Assembly: GCF_018785315.1 (NCBI RefSeq)
Contig: NZ_WQPN01000073.1
Span: 1-48,623 of the forward strand
Reading direction: 5' to 3'
DNA length: 48,623 nt
Source of the DNA: Clostridium sp. MCC353
GTDB lineage: Bacteria; Bacillota; Clostridia; Lachnospirales; Lachnospiraceae
Below are positions 34,356 through 42,318 of this stretch, piece after piece. The first letter of the stretch is position 1; each line of letters begins with the position of its first letter. The notes below the pieces were generated by a model. That model saw nothing but the letters and a program-made list of their open reading frames with translations, ran no database searches and was not told where the DNA came from. A program made the position numbers and the translations under genes.

Positions 34356-35093
34356 ATGATAAGGTTCATATTGGTGGCGCTCACCGTAATTGTGTTTTTG
34401 GTTCTCAGCATACCGCTTCTATTGATCGAGGCCGCAGTTGGGAAGATCAGCCCTAAAAAAAGGGACGAACAGAGTCTAAGGATTGTACAGAGAGTATTCC
34501 GGTTTATCCTCGTGCTTGCAGGAGTGCGGATTACTGTAAAAGGATTGGATAATATACCAAAGGATCAGGCGGTTTTGTATGTGGGAAACCATAGGAGCTA
34601 TTTTGACATCCTGACGGGATATGTGACGGTGCCGGGTCTGACCGGTTTCGTGGCAAAAAAAGAGATGCTCCGCTACCCGCTTTTGTCCAATTGGATGAAT
34701 AATGTAAACTGCCTGTTTCTGGACCGGAAGAATATGAAAGAAGGTTTAAAGACTATTTTGACCGGAATCGAAAAAGTGAAAAGCGGAATTTCAATCTGGA
34801 TTTTCCCGGAAGGGACCAGAAACCGCAGCAAAGACGTGAGGGATATGATGGAATTTAAGGAAGGAAGCCTTAAAATAGCCGAAAAGTCAGGATGTCCCGT
34901 GATTCCGGTGGCCCTGACGGGAACGGCTGAGATATTTGAAAGCCATCTTCCATTTATCCGTCCTTCCAATGTTACAATTCAGTTTGGAACCCCGATCATA
35001 ATTAAGGAATTGGAGCCGGAACAGAGAAAAAGGGCGGGAGCCTATACCAGAAGCATAATTGAAGAAATGATAGAAAAGGAACTGAGCGCATGA
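34356..35093 (+). CDS. plsC: 1-acyl-sn-glycerol-3-phosphate acyltransferase
   Basis: The 245-residue enzyme adds the second acyl chain to lysophosphatidic acid in membrane phospholipid synthesis. An N-terminal membrane helix (about 3-25) is followed by the acyltransferase motifs NHRSYFD near residue 79 (catalytic His and Asp), FPEGTRNRS near 150 and VIPVALTGT. AAGGAAGAG lies before the ATG. The stop overlaps the pheA ATG by four bases. Confidence 0.93.
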   Translation: MIRFILVALTVIVFLVLSIPLLLIEAAVGKISPKKRDEQSLRIVQRVFRFILVLAGVRITVKGLDNIPKDQAVLYVGNHRSYFDILTGYVTVPGLTGFVAKKEMLRYPLLSNWMNNVNCLFLDRKNMKEGLKTILTGIEKVKSGISIWIFPEGTRNRSKDVRDMMEFKEGSLKIAEKSGCPVIPVALTGTAEIFESHLPFIRPSNVTIQFGTPIIIKELEPEQRKRAGAYTRSIIEEMIEKELSA

Positions 35094-36226
35094 AAGAGTT
35101 GGATTTACAGGAGATAAGAGGCCGGTTGGACGTGATCGATGCACAGATTGTAGAGCTGTTTGAAACGAGGATGCAGCTTTGCGCGGATGTGGCGGAGTTT
35201 AAGATCGGGACGGGCAAGGCCGTATTTGATAAGGAAAGAGAGCAGCAGAAGATAGCCGCAGTGACCGGCATGGCACACGGAGAATTCAATAAGAAGGCGG
35301 TGGATGAGCTGTTTTCCCAGATCATGACCATCAGCAGGAGGCTGCAGTACCAGCTTTTAGAACAGCATGGAAAGACCATGGAGATGGGATTTACCCAGGT
35401 GGACCGGCTTCCGGCAGAAGGAATCCGTGTGGTTTACCAGGGGTTGGAAGGCGCATACAGCCACGCGGCGGTGCTTTCTTACTTTGGAGACGATGTTAAC
35501 GCATACCATGTGCCCATGTTTGAGGACGCCATGAAGGCGGTGCAGGACGGAGAAGCCGATTATGCGGTGATCCCCATCGAAAATTCCTCCGCAGGCGCGG
35601 TGATCGATACTTATGACCTGATGATAAAATATGACAATACCATTGTGGCGGAAATACAGCTTCCCATCAACCACGCCCTGTTAGGGGTTCCGGGAGCCAG
35701 CATAGAGGACATTAAAACCGTCTATTCCCATCCTCAGAGCCTGATGCAGTGTTCCGAGTACCTGAACGGCAACCGGCAGTGGCGGCAGATCAGCATGCCC
35801 AATAACGCGGTGGCCGCTAAAAAGGTGACGGACGACGGGGACAAGACCCAGGCGGCTGTGGCCGGAGTTACGGCAGGACGTCTCTATGGGCTGGATGTGC
35901 TGAAGGAATGCATTAACCACAACAAGGACAACACCACAAGGTTTGTGGTTCTCTGCAAAAAGCCGGTATTCCGGGAAAACGCGAGCAAAGTCAGCATTTG
36001 CTTTGAACTGCCCCATCACAGCGGAACCCTTTATAATATGCTGGGGAATTTCATTTATAACGGCGTAAACATGGTGATGATTGAATCCCGGCCGATTCTC
36101 GGCAGAAACTGGGAATACCGTTTCTTTGTGGATATCGAAGGGAAACTGAGCGACGCCTCCATACAGAATTCGCTGAAAGGGATTTCGGAGGAAGCCAGTT
36201 ATTTCAGGATTTTAGGAAATTATTAA
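35090..36226 (+). CDS. pheA: Bifunctional chorismate mutase / prephenate dehydratase
   Basis: The 378-residue P-protein makes phenylpyruvate from chorismate for phenylalanine synthesis. Domains in order are an AroQ-type mutase (about 1-88, RGRLDVIDAQIVELFETRM), prephenate dehydratase (about 108-285, with YQGLEGAYSHAA and the TTRFVVL motif) and a C-terminal ACT domain (about 298-375, with ESRPILGRNWEYRFFVD) that senses phenylalanine. It is translationally coupled to plsC. Confidence 0.95.
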   Translation: MKELDLQEIRGRLDVIDAQIVELFETRMQLCADVAEFKIGTGKAVFDKEREQQKIAAVTGMAHGEFNKKAVDELFSQIMTISRRLQYQLLEQHGKTMEMGFTQVDRLPAEGIRVVYQGLEGAYSHAAVLSYFGDDVNAYHVPMFEDAMKAVQDGEADYAVIPIENSSAGAVIDTYDLMIKYDNTIVAEIQLPINHALLGVPGASIEDIKTVYSHPQSLMQCSEYLNGNRQWRQISMPNNAVAAKKVTDDGDKTQAAVAGVTAGRLYGLDVLKECINHNKDNTTRFVVLCKKPVFRENASKVSICFELPHHSGTLYNMLGNFIYNGVNMVMIESRPILGRNWEYRFFVDIEGKLSDASIQNSLKGISEEASYFRILGNY

Positions 36227-36256
36227 TGGGACGAGGCTATTTTCAAACACACTCTA

Positions 36257-36396
36257 GTGTGAAAAATAATCCTGATGGCTTATTTTTCGCACCCAAATTT
36301 GTGCCGGAGCCACAAATTTGAAACGCAGCTGAGAATCTGAAATTCTCAGAGCGCGACTACGCAACGCAAAATTTGCGCAAAAAACTGCTCCGGCAT
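36257..36396 (+). promoter_or_regulatory. Structured leader element, copy 2
   Basis: Hairpin 1 is GTGTGAAAAATAA/TTATTTTTCGCAC. Hairpin 2 is CAAATTTGTG-CCGGAGC-CACAAATTTG. Hairpin 3 is GCTGAGAAT/ATTCTCAG. An ACGCAAAATTTGCGC repeat and then GCTCCGGCAT follow, 22 bases before the ATG at 36419. The hairpin 2 loop CCGGAGC is exactly complementary to GCTCCGG. Position and orientation relative to the gene match copies 1 and 3. Confidence 0.82.
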
Positions 36397-36418
36397 TAGA
36401 GGAAGAAAAAGGGCAGAA

Positions 36419-37690
36419 ATGATGAAAACGAAACAAATGGTTATTTACCGCAATTTTAAATATCAGCAGGTTTTTGACGATATGGCCGCTCTGCTGGCCG
36501 GGGAAGAGGCGCAGAATGATTCCTATGTATGTGCAAACAAGCTGATCGAACTGGCATCTACATATGGATTCGAAGGAAATTTATGGCACTGCTTTCTGGC
36601 ATTCTGTATGGCAAACCACGAAAATGCATACTCCACGGCCTGTGAGATCGTAGGAGAGGTTCAGGGAAGTTTAAATGATCTGGTAATGCAGGATTTCAGG
36701 ATATTGAAGCAGCTCTTTGATTTAGATATCAGAAAACTGGATCGGGACGGCCAGGGTATTTGGAATTCCATGGCAGCTTACCAGCCGTCCAACGGAAACA
36801 GCAAAGTATATAATAAGAGAATCCGCGACCGGATCGTAAAGCTGGCCGTTTCCCTGGAAGAGGCCGAAGACGAGACGGTGTTTAAACAGGTGGTGACTGG
36901 TTTTTATAAAGAATTCGGCGTTGGCAAGTTCGGCCTGAACAAGGCCTTCCGCCTGGAAGAATCGGACAGGGATGTGAACATTGATCCTATCATCAATGTG
37001 GAACATGTATATCTGAAGGATATTATCGGATACCAGCTTCAGAAGCAGAAGCTGATTGAGAATACGGAGGCATTTATCAAGGGGAAAGCGGCCAATAACG
37101 CCCTTCTTTACGGCGATGCCGGAACCGGTAAATCCTCCTGTATCAAAGCCATTTTAAATGAATATTATGACCAGGGGCTGCGTATTATCGAAGTGTACAA
37201 GCACCAGTTCCGCATGCTTTCCGATGTTTTGGAACAGGTGAAGGACCGGAACTATAAGTTCATTATCTATATGGACGACCTTTCCTTTGAGGACTGTGAA
37301 TCCGAGTATAAATATTTAAAGGCGATCATCGAAGGCGGTCTGGGCAGGAAACCCAAGAATGTGCTGATCTATGCCACATCAAACCGCCGTCATCTGATCC
37401 GCGAAAAATTCAGCGACAAGCGGGAAGCCCAGGATGAACTTCACGAAAATGATACGGTTCAGGAGAAGCTGTCCCTGGCCGCCAGGTTCGGCGTCAGCAT
37501 CTATTTCGGAGCGCCGGACAAGAAGCAGTTCCAGAATATCGTAAAAACCCTGGCGGAGAAACACAATGTGGTGATGCCGGAAGAAGAACTCCTTCTGGAA
37601 GCCAACCGCTGGGAACTGAGCCACGGAGGGCTTTCGGGAAGAACGGCCAGCCAGTTCATCACCCATTTGTTGGGCAAGATGGAGGCTTGA
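36419..37690 (+). CDS. DUF815 family AAA ATPase
   Basis: The 423-residue protein has an N-terminal helical region (about 1-190) followed by an AAA+ core. Walker A is GDAGTGKSS near 232-240, a Walker B-like FIIYMDDLSFED lies near 281, and sensor and arginine regions are seen in TSNRRHLIREKFSDKR. DUF815 ATPases are widespread in Clostridia and have no established function. It precedes the Ppx and polyphosphate kinase genes but has its own leader element, as does Ppx. Confidence 0.88.
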   Translation: MMKTKQMVIYRNFKYQQVFDDMAALLAGEEAQNDSYVCANKLIELASTYGFEGNLWHCFLAFCMANHENAYSTACEIVGEVQGSLNDLVMQDFRILKQLFDLDIRKLDRDGQGIWNSMAAYQPSNGNSKVYNKRIRDRIVKLAVSLEEAEDETVFKQVVTGFYKEFGVGKFGLNKAFRLEESDRDVNIDPIINVEHVYLKDIIGYQLQKQKLIENTEAFIKGKAANNALLYGDAGTGKSSCIKAILNEYYDQGLRIIEVYKHQFRMLSDVLEQVKDRNYKFIIYMDDLSFEDCESEYKYLKAIIEGGLGRKPKNVLIYATSNRRHLIREKFSDKREAQDELHENDTVQEKLSLAARFGVSIYFGAPDKKQFQNIVKTLAEKHNVVMPEEELLLEANRWELSHGGLSGRTASQFITHLLGKMEA

Positions 37691-37773
37691 GACGGAATCC
37701 GGCAAGACTTTACGTGGAGTTTACATACATTTAATCAAAGATCATTTGTTGTCCTGTTAAGATACAGGGAAGT

Positions 37774-37860
37774 ACAAATTTGTGTCGGAGCCACAAATTT
37801 GAATCGCGGCTGGGAAACTGAAATTCTCAGCGCGTGCCTGCGAAAAATATGCTCCGGCAT
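37774..37860 (+). promoter_or_regulatory. Structured leader element, copy 3
   Basis: This is a shorter copy without hairpin 1. Hairpin 2 is CAAATTTGTG-TCGGAGC-CACAAATTTG, hairpin 3 is CTGGGAA ... TTCTCAG, and GCTCCGGCAT comes directly before GGAGG and the ATG at 37873. The loop TCGGAGC can pair with GCTCCGG using one G-U pair. A pseudoknot with this segment would place structure against the ribosome site. Confidence 0.8.
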
Positions 37861-37872
37861 GGAGGAATTATT

Positions 37873-39393
37873 ATGGCAGCGCATATGTTTGCAGCAATCG
37901 ATGTGGGTTCATTTGAACTGGAACTGGGTATCTATGAGATCACTACGAAAAACGGAATACGGGAGGTCGATCACCTGCGCCATGTAATTGCCCTTGGCAA
38001 GGATACTTATAATACGGGGAAAATCAGCTATGAGCTGGCGGATGAGACCTGCAAAGTGCTGGAGGATTTTGTAAATGTCATGAAAGCCTATGGGGTTACC
38101 GAATACCGGGCCTATGCCACCAGCGCCATGAGAGAAGCGAAAAACAGCCAGATCGTGCTGGATCAGATCCGCGTGCGCACCGGCATTGAAGTGAAGATCA
38201 TCAGCAATTCGGAACAGCGCTTTATCAGCTATAAGGCCATTGCGTCCAAGGCCAGCGAATTTGATAAAACGATTCAGAAGGGAACTGCCATCGTGGACGT
38301 TGGGTTTGGAAGCATGCAGATTTCCCTGTTCGATAAAGAAGCCCTGGTTTCCACTCAGAACCTGATGCTGGGGGTATTGAGGATACGGGAGCTGTTTGGC
38401 TCAATTCCTGCGGAATCCGCCGTCCATCAGAAGATGATTGAAGAACTGGTGGACAATGAACTGTTCACATTCCGGAAAATGTATCTGAAAGACCGGGATA
38501 TCAAGAATATTATCGGCATCGGCGAGAGCGTTTTGTATCTGGCTAAGAGAAGCGACGGCGGGAAACCGGCCAACCGGATCAGCGCGGAACAGTTCCAGCA
38601 GTTTTATGACCGGCTGATCAGCCTGTCCATGGATCAGGTGGAAGAGCGGTTTGGAGTAAATGAAGAATACGCGGCGCTGCTGCTTCCAAGCGCCATCATC
38701 TATAAACGGATTCTGGAGCTGACGGGAGCGGAGATGTTCTGGGTTCCTGGAATCCGGCTGTGCGACGGCATTGTTGCGGAATACGCGGACGAAAAACGCC
38801 TGGTCCGGCTGTCACACAATTTTGAGGAAGACATTCTGGTGGCTTCCCGCAACATGTCAAAGCGTTACAAATGCCACACCAGCCACGTTCAGATCATTGA
38901 AAAGTATGTTCTGGACATTTTTGACACCACAAAGCGGTTTCACGGGCTGGGGCAGAGGGAGCGCCTTCTTTTGAGAATCGCGACGATTCTCCATGACTGC
39001 GGAAAATTTATCAGCATGAAGAATCCAAGCCAATGCGGTTATTATATTATCATGGCTACGGAAATTATCGGGCTGTCCCATTCGGAAAGGGCCATTATTG
39101 CCAATGTGGTCCGGTATAATGTGGAAGAATTCGGATATAACCAGATCAAATCAGGGGAAACAATCCTGATCGGCAAGCTGACGGCCATGCTCCGTCTGGC
39201 CAATGCCCTGGACCGGAGCCATAATTTGAAGCTTTCAGACTGCCGGATGACCATAAAAGCCGGTCAGTTGGTGATCAGCACGGACAACAGTGAAGACATT
39301 ACGCTGGAAGCCACGGCTTTTCGGCAGAAATCGGATTTCTTCGAGGAAATCATGGGAATCCGTCCGGTTTTGAAACAGAAAAGGAAAATATAG
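37873..39393 (+). CDS. ppx: Ppx/GppA phosphatase with C-terminal HD domain
   Basis: The product is about 506 residues. The N-terminal part (about 1-300) is an ASKHA-fold exopolyphosphatase/pppGpp phosphatase (AAIDVGSFELELGIYEI, YATSAMREAKN, GTAIVDVGFGSMQISLF). The C-terminal part (about 320-490) is an HD domain with TSHVQIIEKY and HDCGK. It should degrade polyphosphate or pppGpp. ATG 37873 is chosen for the GGAGG eight bases upstream. It lies 20 bases before the polyphosphate kinase gene, so synthesis and breakdown of polyphosphate are co-transcribed. Confidence 0.92.
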   Translation: MAAHMFAAIDVGSFELELGIYEITTKNGIREVDHLRHVIALGKDTYNTGKISYELADETCKVLEDFVNVMKAYGVTEYRAYATSAMREAKNSQIVLDQIRVRTGIEVKIISNSEQRFISYKAIASKASEFDKTIQKGTAIVDVGFGSMQISLFDKEALVSTQNLMLGVLRIRELFGSIPAESAVHQKMIEELVDNELFTFRKMYLKDRDIKNIIGIGESVLYLAKRSDGGKPANRISAEQFQQFYDRLISLSMDQVEERFGVNEEYAALLLPSAIIYKRILELTGAEMFWVPGIRLCDGIVAEYADEKRLVRLSHNFEEDILVASRNMSKRYKCHTSHVQIIEKYVLDIFDTTKRFHGLGQRERLLLRIATILHDCGKFISMKNPSQCGYYIIMATEIIGLSHSERAIIANVVRYNVEEFGYNQIKSGETILIGKLTAMLRLANALDRSHNLKLSDCRMTIKAGQLVISTDNSEDITLEATAFRQKSDFFEEIMGIRPVLKQKRKI

Positions 39394-39413
39394 GTTTCGG
39401 AATGGAGGAAAAT

Positions 39414-41549
39414 ATGGCTGAAACGGATGTTAGATTTTTAAAATCTGAAAATTATGTAAATCGGGAACTTAGCTGGCTGGAATTTAACTACCGGGTATTG
39501 AGCGAAGCCAGAGACAAAAGCCTGCCATTATTCGAGCGCCTGAAATTTCTGAGCATTACCGCTTCCAACCTGGATGAGTTTTTTATGGTGCGGGTAGCGT
39601 CTTTAAAGGACATGGTTCATGCCAAATATGAAAAACCGGATATTGCGGGTTTAACCCCTCTGGAACAGTTGGAGAAGATCAGCGTAAAAACCCATGAACT
39701 GGTGGGGGTACAATATTCCACCTATAACCGTTCCCTTCTGCCTGCTCTGAAACAGAACGGCCTTCACCTGGTCACCAGCCATGAAGAACTGGACGAGGTG
39801 CAGGGCGGATGGGTCGACCAGTATTTTAAAGAAAATGTATATCCGGTGGTAACGCCCATGGCGGTGGATTCTTCCCGCCCGTTTCCGCTGGTCTATAATA
39901 AGTCCCTGAACATTGCCGCCCTGGTGCGGAAGAAGGGAGGAAAAGGGGAGCTGGAATTTGCCATGGTGCAGGTGCCCAGCGTCCTTCCGAGAATTGTGGA
40001 GATCAGGACAGGGGAAGAAAAGACGGTGATCCTGCTGGAAGAAATCATCGAGCGCAACATAAAGTCCCTGTTCCTCAACTATGACATCGTTTCCGCCCAC
40101 CCGTTCCGCATCATGAGAAACGCGGATTTAACCATTGACGAAGAAGAGGCGGAAGACCTTCTGCAGGAGATTGAAAAACAGTTGAAGAAACGCCAGTGGG
40201 GCGAGGCGATCCGTCTGGAGGTTGAAGAAAAGGTGGACAAACGCCTGTTGAAAATCCTCAGAAAAGAGCTGTCTCTGTCGCCCGCCGATATCTTTGAAAT
40301 CAACGGCCCTCTGGATCTCACCTTTTTGATGAAGCTTTACGGGCTGAAAGGGTTTGATCATTTAAAGGCCCCTGGGTATACGCCCCAGCCTGTGCCCGCG
40401 CTCATGAATGACGATGATATTTTCACCAATATCCGTAAAGGCGATATCCTGCTCCACCACCCTTATGAGACATTTGCCCCGGTGGTGGAATTCATTCAAA
40501 AAGCGGCCCAGGACCCGGATGTGCTGGCCATTAAGCAGACCCTGTACCGCGTCAGCGGCAATTCTCCCATCATAGCCGCCCTGGCCCAGGCTGCGGACAA
40601 TGGAAAGCAGGTATCCGTGCTGGTGGAATTAAAGGCCCGTTTTGACGAAGAGAACAACATCATCTGGGCGAAGAAGCTGGAAAAAGCCGGCTGCCACGTG
40701 ATCTACGGCCTGCTGGGCTTAAAGACCCACAGCAAGATCACCCTGATCGTTAGGCGGGAGGAAGACGGCATCCGCCGCTACGTCCATTTGGGCACCGGGA
40801 ACTATAATGATTCTACGGCCAAACTGTACACGGACTGCGGCATTTTCACCTGCCATCCGCAGATCGGCGAGGATGCGACCGCAGTATTCAACATGCTGTC
40901 CGGCTATTCCGAGCCCCTGAGCTGGAACCGCCTGTCCGTGGCTCCCATCTGGCTCAGAAAACGTTTCATGCGCATGATCAGCAGGGAAGCGGAAAATGCC
41001 CGGAACAAGAAACCGGCCCGCATCATAGTAAAAGTCAATTCCCTCTGTGACAAGGACATCATAGCCGCCCTTTACGAGGCCTCCTGCGCCGGCGTCCAGA
41101 TCGACATGATCATCCGCGGCATCTGCTGCCTGAAAGCGGGAATACCCGGCCTCAGCGAGAACATCCATGTCCGTTCCATCGTAGGCAATTTCCTGGAACA
41201 CAGCCGCATTTTCTACTTTGAAAACGACGGCTCCCCAGAAATCTACATGGGCAGCGCCGACTGGATGCCCCGAAACTTAGACCGCCGTGTGGAGATCACC
41301 TTCCCCATCATGGACGAAAAACTAAAAGAAGAGGTCTACCACATCCTGGATGTCCAACTAAAAGACAACGTAAAAGCCCACATTCTCCAGCCCGACGGCA
41401 CCTACGAAAAAGTGGACAAACGCGGCAAAGAACTGATCTGCGCCCAGGAAACCTTCTGCCAGGAAGCCATCCAGGCCGCCAAAGCCGAAAAAGTAAAAGC
41501 CGAACCCATAAACAAACGCATCTTCCACCCAATCGAAAGCCACATTTAA
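39414..41549 (+). CDS. ppk1: Polyphosphate kinase 1
   Basis: This enzyme of about 711 residues polymerises ATP gamma-phosphate into polyphosphate. The start of the N domain (NRELSWLEFNYRVLSEA), the middle domain and the two PLD-like C-terminal domains are recognisable, with VHLGTGNYNDSTAKLYTD and IKQTLYRVSGNSPI as family signatures. Normal length. The ATG at 39414 follows GGAGG; the ATG at 39402 overlaps that site. The last 250 bases use unusually many C-ending codons. Confidence 0.96.
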   Translation: MAETDVRFLKSENYVNRELSWLEFNYRVLSEARDKSLPLFERLKFLSITASNLDEFFMVRVASLKDMVHAKYEKPDIAGLTPLEQLEKISVKTHELVGVQYSTYNRSLLPALKQNGLHLVTSHEELDEVQGGWVDQYFKENVYPVVTPMAVDSSRPFPLVYNKSLNIAALVRKKGGKGELEFAMVQVPSVLPRIVEIRTGEEKTVILLEEIIERNIKSLFLNYDIVSAHPFRIMRNADLTIDEEEAEDLLQEIEKQLKKRQWGEAIRLEVEEKVDKRLLKILRKELSLSPADIFEINGPLDLTFLMKLYGLKGFDHLKAPGYTPQPVPALMNDDDIFTNIRKGDILLHHPYETFAPVVEFIQKAAQDPDVLAIKQTLYRVSGNSPIIAALAQAADNGKQVSVLVELKARFDEENNIIWAKKLEKAGCHVIYGLLGLKTHSKITLIVRREEDGIRRYVHLGTGNYNDSTAKLYTDCGIFTCHPQIGEDATAVFNMLSGYSEPLSWNRLSVAPIWLRKRFMRMISREAENARNKKPARIIVKVNSLCDKDIIAALYEASCAGVQIDMIIRGICCLKAGIPGLSENIHVRSIVGNFLEHSRIFYFENDGSPEIYMGSADWMPRNLDRRVEITFPIMDEKLKEEVYHILDVQLKDNVKAHILQPDGTYEKVDKRGKELICAQETFCQEAIQAAKAEKVKAEPINKRIFHPIESHI

Positions 41550-41728
41550 CCATGAAATGCAGCTAAATCAGATCGGCGAACGATAATAAACATAAACCTA
41601 AAAAATAACGAAAACAATAACGAAAACAGTAATCAACAAGAGACATTACTAAAATCACCCCAAAACTGACATGATCATATCAACAGCATAAAAGCACCAA
41701 TAAAACCAATCATAATCTATTAAAAACC

Positions 41729-41792
41729 AGGCCCGGTCATAGAATGGCACCACAAATTTCTCCCGCCATCCTATGCCCGGGCCTTCCTATTT
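41729..41792 (+). terminator. Terminator of the polyphosphate operon
   Basis: AGGCCCGGTCATAGAATGGC pairs with GCCATCCTATGCCCGGGCCT across a 16-base loop, followed by TCCTATTTA. The 180 bases between the ppk stop and this hairpin are A/C-rich with ATAACGAAAAC repeats and hold no gene. Confidence 0.8.
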
Positions 41793-41872
41793 AGTCCTCA
41801 ATTTCCGCCTTTTTTACTCCTCCACCCCCTGTAAATTCTTTTTCTTAAACCCGCGATACCCAGCTAAGAAAC

Positions 41873-42146
41873 CGGGATCCGGCGGGGCGGCGGGCGTGTG
41901 TGGGCGAAGGGCGACTGATGGAAGAGATCGGGATATCTTAGCGGAAATGAGGCAGAAAAAGCAGGTGAATGTTGAAAACCGAATCAACATTCAAGGCGCC
42001 CGGAGAGGTAATGTCATGAGGAGATTACCTCGACTGGCGCCGGTCCTGCTTTTTCTGTCTCATTTCCGCTTAGATATCCCCTCTCTGTAATCCGGAGCCC
42101 TTCGCCCACACACGCCCGCCGCCCCGCCGGATCCCGGTTTCTTAGC
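41873..42146 (+). repeat. Long-hairpin element F
   Basis: This palindrome is about 275 bp. The outer arms pair perfectly over more than 40 bases; after an internal loop the inner arms pair down to GCAGG/CCTGC. The core stems are completely different from A, B and E yet fold the same way. Hairpin 1 (41966-41993) is TGAATGTTGA/TCAACATTCA with the same AAACCGAA loop and the same 28-base length. Hairpin 2 (41995-42041) is GGCGCC ... GGCGCC with AGAGGTAAT/ATTACCTC inside and a GTCATGAGGAG loop as in E. Confidence 0.92.
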
Positions 42147-42195
42147 GTCCCTCCCGCCAACACCCCCAAAAAAAATTTACAATATAATCTCCATT

Positions 42196-42224
42196 TTGAC
42201 AGAAATTCCCTAGCTCTTTGTAAT
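42196..42224 (+). promoter_or_regulatory. Promoter of the two-component/ABC operon
   Basis: TTGACA, 17 bases and TGTAAT lie about 95 bases before the response regulator start. A second possible -10 (TACACT) lies closer to the gene. Confidence 0.55.
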
Positions 42225-42318
42225 AAAAAAGTAAGGCAAAACGTATATTCTTGTGGTACACTATAGTGGAGAAAGCTACAACCAGTCTGCGCCGCAGGCT
42301 GACAAAGGAGGAAAGGCT

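Noticed and set aside
41773-42090. 105-codon frame across element F
   Set aside because: It runs through the palindrome, has no ribosome site and shows no protein-like pattern.
9856-42146. Calling elements A-F ordinary MITEs or ISs
   Set aside because: No target-site duplication could be shown, no transposase is nearby, and the arms differ between copies, which a simple MITE would not do. The possibility remains open.
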